From Nectonema munidae (taxonomy: Eukaryota; Nematomorpha; Nectonematoida; Nectonematidae), in assembly GCA_030549495.1 (NCBI GenBank), contig JAUIRK010000370.1, forward strand, positions 434,001-498,000: 64,000 bases of DNA, read 5' to 3'. Under the pieces are notes generated by a model. That model was not told the DNA's origin and did not search any database. It worked only from the letters and a program-made list of their open reading frames with translations. How positions within the stretch are numbered: position 1 is the first letter of the stretch; every line of letters begins with the position of its first letter. The position numbers and the translations under genes are program-made. This document shows positions 33,382 to 45,739 of this stretch, piece after piece.

Positions 33382-35918
33382 GATCTCATTCTTCTTACTT
33401 ATTTTTTTGATTTATAATAACCAACCTTTTTTGCTTCTTTCGATAGACGTCTCATTAATATTGTTTCCTTTTTAATACCCAGAGTCAAAAATTTTCTTAA
33501 TTATTTTTTGTGTAATTGAAGTTTATACATTTTTTAAGTTATAGGAGTATGAATAAAATTTTGAAATATATTTTATTACTATATATCAAGTTTTAATAAT
33601 ATTTAGTATCAATTCTTTTTGTATGACAAAATAGTATCTTTATAAAGATTTTTCGGCATTGCAAAAATATAATTTACTAAAAAAATAACCTAAAGCAAAA
33701 ATAAAAGAAATAAACAGTAAGCTCAATTTATATTGTATTATAAAATTTCCAAAAATTCAAATTTTTTGAAATAAAAAATAGAGGAATAAATTAATAGTTT
33801 TTTAGATTTTTGAGAAGATTCCGTAGTGTTTTCCAAAAGATCAATTGATGCTTATCATTTTAGTTTCACTATGATAACAATATTTTAGAAATTTTGGTTT
33901 AGCGTTGCATAATCTATTATATTTAAAAATATTTAGATAAAATCATGTATGTTTTTTGAACTAACCTTCGCTATATACTAAGCTCTCTATCGCTGACCCT
34001 ATCACATACAAGCACTTGTTACACATACAAACTACGATAACATTACATACCTCAAATTTAAATCATATTTAGCATATCAGCTAAGATTATAATCACCAAT
34101 TCACGAACATAAATAGAAAGTCTAAAAGGAACTTTCATGCGAATAAAGTTACTATAAATGTCACAGATGCAAACAATATGTGAACATTATAACCAATGTC
34201 AAGATAATTTCATCATGTATATCGGAGTTGACCATCTTTTTCCTTTGGCGAAAAGAAAGTGTCTTTCAGATGATAAAGGTGGAAAACCTTCTCTAATTGA
34301 ACAAAGGATCCTGAATGATTTCCAGAGAAAGACAACTTTTGGAAAAGTATAGGTTAACAAATATCTAGTGATGTTCGTCTATATTTCATGAAAATCTAAC
34401 AAATAAATGAACAAAGAAGACTAGGTTCATTGAAAAGATTCTCTTTAAGGATCGTAAAAATTCCGTATTAGCTACAATTGATTTCCCGCTTTTCCTTAAA
34501 TTTTCCTACTTGACCCAAATTAAAATTTTTTATCATTTGATGGACATTTGAAAGATTAATTGATTCTGAGAACCACTATGAAAGCTTGAAATCAAAATAC
34601 GTTCTTTCAAAAAAACAACTGTATTAAAATATTTTTTGTTTATGTAATTTAGTTTAAAAAAAATCACATGTAAATTGTAATTGGCTTTAAACAAAAAAAA
34701 GGCTCACCACCTTTGCATTATACTCTTATCTTATCACTGTACAAATTCCTTTTTTAACAGAAAAAAATTATAATAATCTTTATGATCAGTTACTATATAA
34801 GGAGTATACATAATAGTAAAGCTGATTTCGTTACTGGTTAGCTTGCCGCATAGAGTATGAAAAGCATAATTGTCATTATGTCCACTATTTTCATAGACTT
34901 TAAAAGATAAAACACCTAAAAATAGGGGAAAAAATTAAATGGATAAAAGTTTTTGTTAGAATGTCTTTTATCTCAATAATGTTAGCATATTAGTTACTCA
35001 AAGTCTATAAGAAAATTATTTCTCTACCCCATATTTCGTTTATTTTATAAGAACGCAAATAGTTTTAACCGTACAAATTTTTTTGTTCAAAACAACGGGG
35101 CAGGACGATAACTACCAGCAACCCCTCTGGCCATATGTACCCTCTGGTCACAAAATGAACCATGGATAAAATTTACCGATCACTGAGTCAATGACGAGGA
35201 AAACAAATTTCTTTCGAATTTTCTCCAAAAAAGTGTCAAATTTCAAGAGGCAAAGAAAGAAGTGCACTTAATCTAAAATAAATAGCAGTGTAGAAGGGGC
35301 TTAATATTAGTTATAATCACAAGTAAAAAGCGGAGATGATTTAATCTCTTGTAAAGTAATTCAGGTTGTCAGTAGAGATTTGGTCTCATTCTTATTGATG
35401 ACATGATTAGAATCATTTGTTATATGTAGAAAATTATCTTATCGATTTGCCAAAAATATATAAAAGCAAATTTATTGTCGAATAACTGCATATTAGCCAT
35501 TTATATGAAGTTTCACTACCTTTCTATGCATTGGCATAATGACCAAAAACAATTATCGATTTGTTAGACAAATACGACAAAAAGTTATTCAAAAAAGTCA
35601 CGGCTATGCAATCAGTGCCAAAACGAACTGACAAACACATTGCTTCTGTCAATATTATAATACCAATTTAATGGAGTATATGTTTTTGAAACTTGTAACA
35701 GAATATTTTCAAAATGTAGGAAATTCAAATTATAAATAATACTGTAACATTAAATTCTTTTTTTGTTTTTGTTATTTTTAATAGAAAAAATTCACTTAGA
35801 TACTAGCTATAACTAGACGTTAGATATTAGCGCTCATAAAACATTGATTAATTAATGATATTAAACATTTTAAAAACGTAGCATATTGATTAGGTTTTCT
35901 TTCAAATAGATTTCATTA
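33382..35918. other. AT-rich intergenic stretch downstream of TOM22
   Basis: No conserved coding block or paired repeat was recognised. The longest open frame (34158-34352, 64 residues) has no similarity I know. Confidence 0.5.
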
Positions 35919-36136
35919 CAAAATACAAGCACTAATATTTAGGTCACTATGACCTTCTTCAGATATATTATATATGACGTAAAATGAAAGTGTGGATGCT
36001 GAGTGTTTAGACGGATTATTATGAGAGGAATAATCGCTCTCAACACTCAGCAAGCAAGACACTCCACGCTTTCATTTTACGTCATATAATATATCTGAAG
36101 GTCATAGTGCCCGAAATATTAGTGCTTGTATTTTGT
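35919..36136. mobile_element. Long hairpin MITE
   Basis: The left arm runs ACAAAATACAAGCACTAATA, then GTCACTATGACCTTC, then ATGACGTAAAATGAAAG. It returns as inverted complement in the right arm ending GCTTGTATTTTGT. The arms are about 95 bases with few mismatches and the loop is short. No coding capacity; family not assigned. Confidence 0.85.
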
Positions 36137-37042
36137 TTTATCACACTAACGTTCAATGAGGGTCTAAATTTAAAGTCAGAAAGGCTTGCATGGGTCATTA
36201 TTTTTCCGTAGATTAAATGCCATTAGTCCATAATTGAGAAGTTAGATAATATTTATATTCAAATAGTCTTTTAACATTTGATTAGATATGCTACCCAAAA
36301 AATCAATGAGAATAAAAAAATTTATTCTAAAATAATTGCATGATTCAAAACGGTGAATATTTATTTTTAAAACATTTTTACAAGTCAATCTTTACGCCAG
36401 TTTTTATCTCATCAAATTACTAAGTGCCTTGGGCGATAAGAAAAACAATGTCGGAAAATAAAGAAATGTTAAATATAGCTTTATTCAATTCAAAGCAAGT
36501 TTTGTATGGGATAATTTTATTTAAAATATTTCACAACACATGGTTAGATATTTAAAATTACTAATCAAATAAAGTGGAATTAAAAGAAACAGAATTATGT
36601 TTGAAGTCGAATATAAAAAATTGGTGCTGCTTTGTACTTTTGATCTTTGGTTTCCGTTTTCATGCTGGTAACGTCAAGTGTTTGCCTTTCATTACTGAAT
36701 TTGAAAAATAAAAATGTCTTTAAATGATTTTAATTATAAAATATCGTACAAGATCATGCCTTTTGTAACATAGAGATAGAAGAAATCACAATAGAGGATC
36801 GTTTGAATGCAGCCAGAAATAATCGCTATCAGGTCAAAGAATGATTCAAAGTAAAAGCGCCAAATCCAATTCGCTATGTACAATGCACGATAACTTCCAA
36901 GCGCAAAGAGATAATGACTTGTTATCGTCTCTGCTTCACCTGAATTTTAACAAATTTAATTATATCACACGACGTATTCTCGCGTGCATAGCAGCGCCTA
37001 CCTAGGGGAAGAAAACAAGAGCCAACTTTATTTCTTATTTAA

Positions 37043-37171
37043 CCCATTAAGTACCATAGAAATCAGACGATATCTAAAAAACGCAGACGATTTATATTCA
37101 AAGTCATTGAAAAAAGCAGACGAAAATGAAATTACTTATGTTCCCAAATGGGAGCATTGGGACTTAATGGG
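37043..37171. mobile_element. TTAA-flanked MITE, copy 1 (piggyBac-like)
   Basis: 129 bases between TTAA at 37039-37042 and 37172-37175. The ends CCCATTAAGTACC and GGGACTTAATGGG form an inverted repeat. A near-identical relative lies inverted at 40395. A 63-residue open frame across it is an accident of the repeat. Confidence 0.85.
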
Positions 37172-37175
37172 TTAA

Positions 37176-37989
37176 ATGATAAACTTAAAATTGCATCCTG
37201 GTTTGCGTTTTTATGCACGAAAAGCTTTGAAATACTAAAAAATATCTGATTACTACATTTTATTAAATATCCACTCCAAAACAAACTCCTATACCTTTAA
37301 AATTTGTGATTTCTGATTCGCAACTCTGGTAATTATATCATATTTAAGGGAAATTCCTACATTTCAGCATTTTCAAGTCTTAGCAAACGTAGGTAACTAG
37401 CCCCAACTACACTTCCATTTAAATAGAGTGAAGAAAAGGCCTAAAGCATTCATCCCAGAAGGCGTAGGAATAAAGGACACAAAGAAAAGGTATAGAATAA
37501 AAACTAACCCGTTTTGCTAATTAAAAATAATTGTGGCATAATAGCAACTGCTTCAAGATAAATGGAAAAGGTCCACAAAACCTCAGTCAATGTAAAAGCA
37601 TGATTAATTAAAATTGATAAAAGAGCTGCTGCGATGATCAAGAATTCAAAGCGGAAGGAATCTGAACTTTTCTGATAGGTTGGCTTAAACTTAAAAAGAC
37701 ATTAAAAGTTATAAAAAATAACGATTGTGAAGAAATAGTTACTTTAAAGAATATCAAATACAGCGTTAGATAGGATGCAAGAATAAAAACAATTTTCATC
37801 ACAGAGTTATAAACTGAAACAAAGTGCGTAAACAGATCCAGATATCGTGCTGTATACGTGATTGCGAAGAGAATTTGCGACTTTCCTGAAATTCCTAAAA
37901 GAAAATATTTGAGGAATATTAACAATTTCCTATTTAATCCAAAGATATAACAAATTTAATATTACATATATGCTTAAATATGATATATA
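37176..37989. other. No recognised gene
   Basis: AT-rich sequence. A minus-strand frame at 37638-37925 encodes 95 hydrophobic residues but shows no motif I recognise, and its composition matches background. Confidence 0.4.
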
Positions 37990-38458
37990 CAGCAGAACCT
38001 CGAGTATGCGAACAATTGACATGTCTCGAAAAATTTCTTTTAGATCTTGAAGAAAGCGTGAACTTTTTTAAGTGTCCCCCACACCTAATAGAAAAATTCT
38101 ATCAGATAATTCATTTATATTAGAAAAACAAATTTATCTTTTATATCAAGACTTGGCTCTGCTGCAGTTACTCCACGTTTATCGGAAGAAAATGGGATCG
38201 GGCGATCTACTATGACCGATAATAAAAATGAAAGAATCTACAGTAATTAGGTCCACTTTCGGATATCAAGTCATTGCTTCGTAATAAACATGTCTGTTTA
38301 CACAACTAAGAAAGAATTAACATCTATAGCGCTATTGTTGGAACTAGATTCTTGGCCTGCTCACAGCGCAAACAGAGTTCACTTTTTTCACATATCCGAA
38401 CAATCGGCATGCAAACATATAGCTTGTGCCCGGGTATGTCCAAATATGCAAGGTTGTA
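37990..38458 (+). mobile_element. Tigger/pogo transposon remnant
   Basis: The left end CAGCAGAACCTCGAGTATGC and the right end GCATATTTGG-type inverted partner (TTGCATATTTGGAC when read from the right) sit next to TA, as in Tigger elements. Inside, GIGRSTMTDNKNE matches the CENP-B-like helix-turn-helix (GIGRSTVTDIKKN). Most of the transposase is missing, so this is an internally deleted, broken copy. Confidence 0.6.
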
Positions 38459-39289
38459 TATAAAAAAGAATTCCTAAAACAAGTTCAAAAATGAAATTAT
38501 TGTTATATTGCTTTAAAAACTAAGCACAAGAGAATACAAAAACAATAAATCTATTCTGTAGCTAATGTGTTCATAATGAAGGAAATGTCTAAAGATGTGT
38601 GCACAAAAGTTGCGCTAATGCTCTGGAGTAAAATGGGTAATGTTGCATTTTTACTATTTTATTAATATTTATTTTAATAAGATTCCGTTGTTATCTTTAC
38701 TTTTCTTTGAAGGAGGCAAGATTTAATCAAAAATTATGAAACGGGTTTGTTTTAGGTGTTAATCACTACTTCTAATATAATATTAAAGTTATATTTTTTC
38801 TCTTCTGTTACCTAAAATTTTAAATCAAAAAATTAATTTTATCTTTGCTTCTAATTTATTCAAAGGAGGGTTATTTCAAATTAGAAGCGTTTCATTCACT
38901 CTCTCCATATTATACGTTTGAAAAAGTGAAAGAAAAACCAATGTCTTGATGGTCCTTCATTTGTTCAAAATTTAAAAGAGAGTTTAATTCAAATTATTTA
39001 ATATTAATATTATACAAGTGCATGAAATTTTTCTATCGAAGGTACCTACTAAATCAAATGAGGTTTCAAAGTGAAATAAGAATGATTCTCATGGTTTCTT
39101 AAGAAACTCAACAAAATATATTTTATGGCCAATAACTGTGAAAAACTCTACCTGTAAATTTACGACTTCAAAATTTAACGAAATTCAAAAAGTTAAAACT
39201 ATTTATTCTTTAGTATACATTTCTTATAAGTGTTATAATGTGCATGTACGAATTTTTAACTGTAATTTTTGAATTTAAAAATCCTTTTG

Positions 39290-39595
39290 TCTTCCAATAG
39301 CAGTACCAATATGCAACTTCGACTCCCACTCCTACATTTACAAAAATTCTACTCCGACTCCAAGTACTTAAAAAAACTACGACTGCAAATGCACGATAAC
39401 TCCCCACTTCCAACTTTGACTAAAAAGAGCTACTCAACATACTTACAAAAATAAAACTTTTTTCATTATATAAAATACCTAATAAAATTATTTAAAACCC
39501 GACTCTGACTTCTAAATTTTATTAGATGCAGACTCCAACTCCTACTTCTTTAAAATCGCCAACTCTAACGACTTCGACTCAGCAACCCTGGTTAC
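39290..39595 (-). repeat. Degenerate GACTCC-rich interspersed repeat, hAT-like end
   Basis: Many copies of CGACTCC/CAACTCC-like words end at CAGCAACCCTGG. Read on the minus strand this starts CCAGGGTTGCTGAGTCG, which looks like a hAT terminus. A related segment lies at 4440-4530 and also ends ACCCTGG. No target duplication was found. Confidence 0.4.
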
Positions 39596-39907
39596 CATCA
39601 AATGAATCGCTTGACAGTATAGCCTAGTTGATGTATTTGTGCATTAAATAAAAAAATAATAAAATTGTTCTTAAAGACTATAAAAATTTGAGTATCCCAA
39701 TATTAACTTTATAAAAATAATAAATTGAATGATTTCTTTTAAAATTTATTACCTAAGGAAATGTTTAGTTGACAAATCTTTATTAAAAAGAATATTTCGA
39801 CTCTATGAATCTTTTTCAGCTTAAGGCAAGATATGGAGGGAATGGCTTTATTATACTTATGCATTTGGCTTTTCATCATCATAAGAAAAACTCTTTCCAC
39901 TGACAGC

Positions 39908-40059
39908 CAGTGGCGTGGCCAAAAAATGGAAGTTGGGGGGCATGCAAGGAATTTAGGGGGGCAAAAATATTGGAAATAAAATTATTTGGGGGGGGGGGCA
40001 GAAAAGGTATTTGGGGGAGCACTGCCCTCTTGCCCCCCCCCCTTCTGGCTACGCAACTG
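39908..40059. mobile_element. hAT-type MITE with 8-base target duplication
   Basis: CTGACAGC occurs at 39900-39907 and 40060-40067 around a 152-base element with ends CAGTGGCGTGGCCA and TGGCTACGCAACTG. The interior is rich in G runs and then C runs, so it can fold. Same end type as 31658-31746. Confidence 0.88.
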
Positions 40060-40394
40060 CTGACAGCGGTTCGTTTCTAACTAGAATTCAAATGTCTACT
40101 AGATTACAATAAAGTAAACCACTTATTAATCTTTTAAACTACCTATCTTCATGAAGTTAGTACTTTTTTTCAAGCTAGATAATTAGCCTTATGTGTGCAT
40201 GTATTTGTATTAGAAATTTGAGGAGTGAAAATGGCTAATAAATTTGCCCAGAAGCTATTCTAGAAAAATGAATTTATTTATTTTTTTCAATAAAATTTTA
40301 GTACCAACCGATCCCTAATAACAATAAAATCGTTCATTTATTAATAAATTATCAAATCTCTAATGAGAATTAAAGAAAAAAAATATTGTTTTAA

Positions 40395-40523
40395 CCCATT
40401 TACGACCAATGTTCCTATTTTGGAACATAAGTAATTTCATCTTTGTCTACTTTTTTCAATGACTTTGAATATAAATCGTGTGCGTTTTTTAGATATCGTC
40501 TGCTTTGCTTAGTCTTAAATGGG
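40395..40523. mobile_element. TTAA-type MITE, copy 2, inverted relative to copy 1
   Basis: 129 bases starting CCCATTTACGACC after TTAA (40391-40394) and ending CTTAAATGGG. Its complement matches 37043-37171 at roughly 85-90%, sharing for example CAATGACTTTGAATATAAAT. The right TTAA has decayed to TAGA. Confidence 0.8.
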
Positions 40524-41379
40524 TAGACTATACATAACAATTTATTTATAACAAAATTAATCTAAATAAATTCAAATTTTAAATAAAAATTATCAAAGCT
40601 TGAAATATGGTTATTATCCTATATATATATTTTATTTATATCCTAAAAGTAATTGAAATCTGATTTAGAATCTTTGTTTAACAAGGATTTAATATGTCAA
40701 AGAGGACTAGGACTACGTTAGAGATGAAAAAAATAAAACCATTACTAGCAAGCATAATTTAGCTCTTTTCATCTTTTAAATGAAGAAATTCTATACATAG
40801 ATTAGGTTTCAATCATATTTATTATCGCAATCAACATTCATAAAAACCAAAAAATACCTGAAACTGAACGTGATGTCCATATTTTCAAAATTAAAATTAG
40901 AATTGCAAATAAATGACATAAGTCACCAGCAAGTCTAAATATATTCATAGTTTCCAAATAACCACGTGGCTGGATGAGGCAGAAGAAGAAAGTTGAAAAA
41001 TTAAAAAGTAAATTTAAAAATGTTTGTTTGTTTTACACTCTAGATTTATTTTAAAAAACAAAATTTATATTAAATAAAGAAAATACTTTACTAATTCTTG
41101 TTTCATAAAATTAAAAAATAAGTTTTAAAATTTTCATTGGTAATATTTAAAAATATTTTCTGATTTTTTTTCTAAATTATTTTAATCTTTGTATTGAACG
41201 TCACATTTTTCCTCATTTCTTCAAGTTGTCAAAGTCAAATTATAGACACATAAGCATAATAAGCAATATTTCTAAAATAGTAAAAATTTATAAATTAATT
41301 TTACATACATTATGCAATACGATATTTTATAAATGAAGTTTCATCTTCACTTAATAATATAGCACTGTTCATAAATCTT

Positions 41380-41690
41380 CCCAAGGCTTTGGATAGTATT
41401 TCTAATGATATTTTAACAACCAGATTAATACTTCTTGGATTTTTAATCAAGAGAAATACTTTTTTGAAATTATACTTAATTAATCCTCGCCAGAGAGTTG
41501 AAATTTATGGTGAGTCTTATGAATGCACTATTTCTAGACGAGAACCTCAAGGATCAACCCTCCTTAAATGAAATAAAAATACGCAATTTTTTTTACAGAC
41601 CACATCACCCTCATTGCTCCAATCTCTAATATGAAAGCTCCTAACTCTTCAATATTAGAGGCATTGTCAATAATTAGAATCAGAAAGGCA
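41380..41690 (+). pseudogene. LINE reverse transcriptase fragment
   Basis: Encodes KALDSISNDILTTRL, then INPRQRVEIYGE and EPQGSTLL. LINE reverse transcriptases have KAFDSVDHDILL, NRKQRVxINGE and VPQGSVLGPLL there. A degenerate catalytic box (DHITLIA in place of YADDITLIA) follows at about 41600. The aromatic and first aspartate are gone, so the copy is dead. The rest of the LINE is absent here. Confidence 0.75.
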
Positions 41691-41949
41691 TATTGGACGA
41701 GGATTTTCAAGGGTCACATAAATTTACGATTTTTCAACATTTTATCTAACAACTAAATGAACATAAAATTATATTCTCATGAGCAATATTATTTGTACTG
41801 CTACAATTCAAAAAATGTTATTAACGTTAAATTGTATAGAAAAAAAATTTATTAACGTTAACTTATCCATCATAGACAACAAGATCATATAATTGTTCAA
41901 TTAATTCAAGCCCTTCTGGGTTAACTTTTCCTTCTCCTTGATTTACCTA

Positions 41950-43970
41950 GGCTTTACAGAATCGCTCACAATAAACATCATGCCTTGCAATATGCCAATT
42001 TCTGTAATCATTAGAAAAGCCAGAATATTCAATGCTGTTAGAAATATTTGTCAAAGTCATCGCCTGCCACGCATCTCGAAACCACGATCCCAGTTATTGA
42101 TGTTTCTGAAGGCTTTGGATTTCCATTTCTTGTATAATGGATAGCATCAGAGTTCTTCCAAGCATTAGTTGTGCATTCTACTCGATCTTTTAGTTCACGA
42201 AAAACCCCAATATCACCAGCTTGAAGGTATGCTGTAACCACCAGGAATTACAATGAGCTCAATATTTCTTTATCTACAATGCTCTTGGATGAGTTTTGAG
42301 ATATGAGCACGACAACTATCCTACACATTACATTTTCCGGTTCGAATATCCACAATAGGAAATACTGCATCAATCCATTTATAATAATAAGTTTAATAAC
42401 ACAAAATAATTTTTTTTATTTATTTATTATTCAGTTATATATATTCTCCCCGATTCACTGTGACTAATCAAATCAATAAAGCTCATAGACTAATCAAATC
42501 TCGGAACTTTTCAATTGCTGAAATTTTCAATCTCTATTTAGACCTATTTGATTACTTTTCCATCCGATTAATTTGGTTTCCAAGTCATAGTGGAATTTTT
42601 GGTAATGAATTTGTAGATAATCTTGCTAAATCAGCTCTAAACACACCAGGCAGTACCCATCTCTTATCGACTAAATCCTTGAAAAACTATATTCGAACAA
42701 AAGTTCTGGGTTCGAGAGTGGGAAATGAGCAAAACTTGTAAGTATCCTTTTATCGATTTGATAAGCTTTAAGCATAAGTTGAAAAAATACAAAGTCATTG
42801 CAATTCCACCAGTAGTATTAAGATGGTTTTCTGGTATTTGCACATGCAAAAAGTTTCCGCCCATAATAAGTAAATCCGAAGATGCGATATGCCGCTTTTG
42901 CAAAGATTTGGAAACCCTAGAACACCTCTTGTTTCTTTGTTCAACAACTTCTATTTTAACAGAACGATTCAATGTCTCTCTCATCAAAAATGGCGATTTC
43001 CCTTTAACTTCACTAGTAGAAATTTGTAATAGACCCTTTTGATAACTCGATTTGCATCATTACTTAAGTCAATAGAACTAATTTTGACGTACAATCCACC
43101 TTAGTTTATCAATTTTGCTTCTCACCTAAGCATGTTCCTTCTTTACATTCTTATGTTTCTACCTTTAGCAATTCTTTACTTTCTATACACTTTTTACCCT
43201 TTTAACGTGACAACGACTTTAACCATTCTGTTTCAACCCATTTAAGCACAATTGCCAGTTTTTGGACCTTCAGGTCTACAAGCTGCGTCAACTACAACAA
43301 ACAAACAAAACAAATATTTTTTTAATTTAAATAATTACTTGGCAAAAAAATGGGAGACATAAAAATATATAATAATACTCTATTACCAGCCCTCGTTAAA
43401 GCTTAAATATCTGTGTATCTTTTTATTTTAAGTATTTATTTAATATTATTTTTAATTTCAATTTCTTGTTTGTATATAAAGAACATATTTGGGTGTATTT
43501 GGGTAAAAAGTCCTACCATTAATCAACAATTGTGAATTAACACATGTTATTTCTTGCATTGCTGATAGAAGAAGTCCAGTAAGCCGCGTGATATTGTATC
43601 TCTGTTCCCCTTTATGTATCAGAAGAGGTGCTGCTTTTCGACCATTTGCCCAAAAAGCAACACATAATTTTATTCTCATCGAAGCGAAACCAGTAGATCA
43701 AATAATGACATGATGATTTCCTTTAAAATCGATTATTTGACTACGAAAATCATCAAAATATACAGATCTTTCATCCATCAATAGTATTAATTCTTCTTTA
43801 ATAAATGTCTTTCGACTTTGCAGATAAACCATGTAGTCAACTGTTCTTTGAATAAACTGATCATCTGTGAGTGTTGTCAAATTTGTGATTCGACGAAGTG
43901 AAAGTTTGAATCGTTGCATGAAGGAAGTGCACCATGTACTAGAGGCCTTAACGCTATTAGTGCTGGGCAA
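41950..43970 (-). pseudogene. Tigger/pogo-like transposase, split by a LINE fragment
   Basis: On the minus strand the N-terminal half (43970-43500) has STWCTSFMQRF, LRRITNLTTLTDDQ and LLMDERSVYF, the last with the first catalytic aspartate. It continues with KLCVAFWANGRKAAPLLIHKG. The remainder (about 42380-42038) has WIDAVFPIVD, VTAYLQAGDIGVF and NPKPSE. These blocks match pogo/Tigger-like DDE transposases of arthropods. The halves are separated by a + strand LINE tail, and each has its own stops and frameshifts. Confidence 0.8.
42430..43313 (+). pseudogene. LINE 3' fragment: RNase H, CCHC motif and tail
   Basis: 42460-42741 encodes IRLIWFPSHSGIFGNEFVDNLAK, the end of a LINE RNase H domain (WVPSHSGIxGNExAD). 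42725-43042 encodes CRFCKDLETLEHLLFLC, the C-terminal CCHC knuckle. The two are in different frames. The 3' end has a tail of CAAA-like repeats at 43289-43313. A LINE with an RNase H domain (I-like group) is likely; the copy is 5'-truncated, as is usual. Confidence 0.8.
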
Positions 43971-44029
43971 AATTTGTCCGCTTAAGTGCTGGGGGGCGTA
44001 AAGTGCCCCCCCCCCTATTTTTCTCAGAT

Positions 44030-44620
44030 ATTAATAAGTTTCTATAAATATTTTTAATGTTACATATATATTTCAACTATGCTGAATTCAGTGGTGATGT
44101 CCATTTTTTATCAAAATCAATCAAACCTGTCAAAAAATTGATTTATATATGACAGCTCATCTTAAAAAGAAACTTTTTATCTAAGTAATAATATAATGTT
44201 TTTTACACATATATACCCATTTTTAAGCATGCGTAATTCAGTGGTGATATTCAATTTTTTTTATAAAAATCAATCAAAACTGTCAAAAAATTTATTTATC
44301 CCAAAAAGAAAGGATCAGGCACGGTTTTTTGAATTAGAGAATTACATTTAATAGAAAGTATAGGGAGGTGATGAAGTTTACCGTGTATGGCATTTTACAC
44401 ACATATACCAATTTTCAAGTAGGCTGGGTTTACTGGTTATATTCCAACCTGACAAAATAATTTAAATATGACAGCCCATGTCAAAATTAAAATTTTTATT
44501 CTTTTAAAGTTTTTTTATACATTTCAAGTATGCAGAATTTAATGGTGATGTTCATTTTTTATGAAATCAATAAAACCTATCAAAAAATCGATTAAACCTG
44601 TAAATCAATATCAAATATAT
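44030..44620. repeat. Tandem repeat of about 110-180-base units
   Basis: AATTCAGTGGTGAT followed by ATCAATCAAAACTGTCAAAA-type sequence recurs near 44084, 44232, 44425 (degenerate) and 44531. It is a different sequence from the satellite at 45740 but has a similar unit length. Confidence 0.7.
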
Positions 44621-45739
44621 AAACATAAAAATAACTTCTACTTGCAGTATTTCTCTGGTAATTATTTTCTTAATTTATTTAATAAACCAACTTTAGGTGT
44701 TTAATTCACTCAAAATATTTCATTCTACAGTAACTTATGTAACTCGATAGGACCTCCATCTTTTTGGCTACAAATTCGTTATCGGCTCGTAGTCTCTACG
44801 TCATATTATAATTTACAGTATGTAATTTTGGTATTCATTCTATGATGATCGTTCCTTGGTAGCTCTTTTTTCATTAGAAATTTATATTCTTCAATGTGTG
44901 TTCGAAAATTTTTTTATAAGGATAAAATTACTTTTTTCCTCTCTCAAAGCATTCTGATTAAAGAATCTTCTTGATGATCTTAGACTTTTTTATCAGTATC
45001 GTGTATTTTATTATCAGGCCTGAATATTTTTCAACCAATCTCATTTCAAAGGTTTTTTTCTGATGAATCATTCGTGATTTTCATTGTTCAATTACAAAAA
45101 GTTGTCCAAGTTCTTCATCTAAAAAATTATTTCTTTGACGCAAAAGGAAAAAGATGGACAAATTCAATTTAAATTAAAAATATCTTGATAGTTACTAAAT
45201 TCTCAAATATTGGCATCTGTGGCATTTTTGATAAATCTGACCTATTCTAAATTTTCAGATTTCCTACCCATCTTAGCTAAATGTTAATTATAATCCTAGA
45301 TGATAAGCTATAGATTTAAATATTTTTCATTTGTAAGAGAGAAACTTATTTTTCAGTCAAAATCTTTTTTGAAGCATCTAATATTATATAATTAAACCAC
45401 TTCCTAGTTCATTAGAACATTGTAGAACTTCCATTTAGTCAAGATACATATTTTTTTAATTATTTGTTTTGATCACATGTTCTCTTTTCAATTAGTTTTC
45501 AACTTGGTTCCTTCTCTCATACAAATTTTCAAAAGATTTTATAATATACGTTTTATTTTTTTTAATAAATATTTAATACTCAAGATGATTGTAGAAAGTA
45601 TTATAAGCCAAAATATACAAAAAAAAGTATATTTTTACTATATACCTAATATGCAGCCATTTTTTGAAATTTTTTTACAAAACTGATTTTCTGGCATACA
45701 TTACTAATTCAATTGCCGCTTCGAGATATTTTTTAACCG

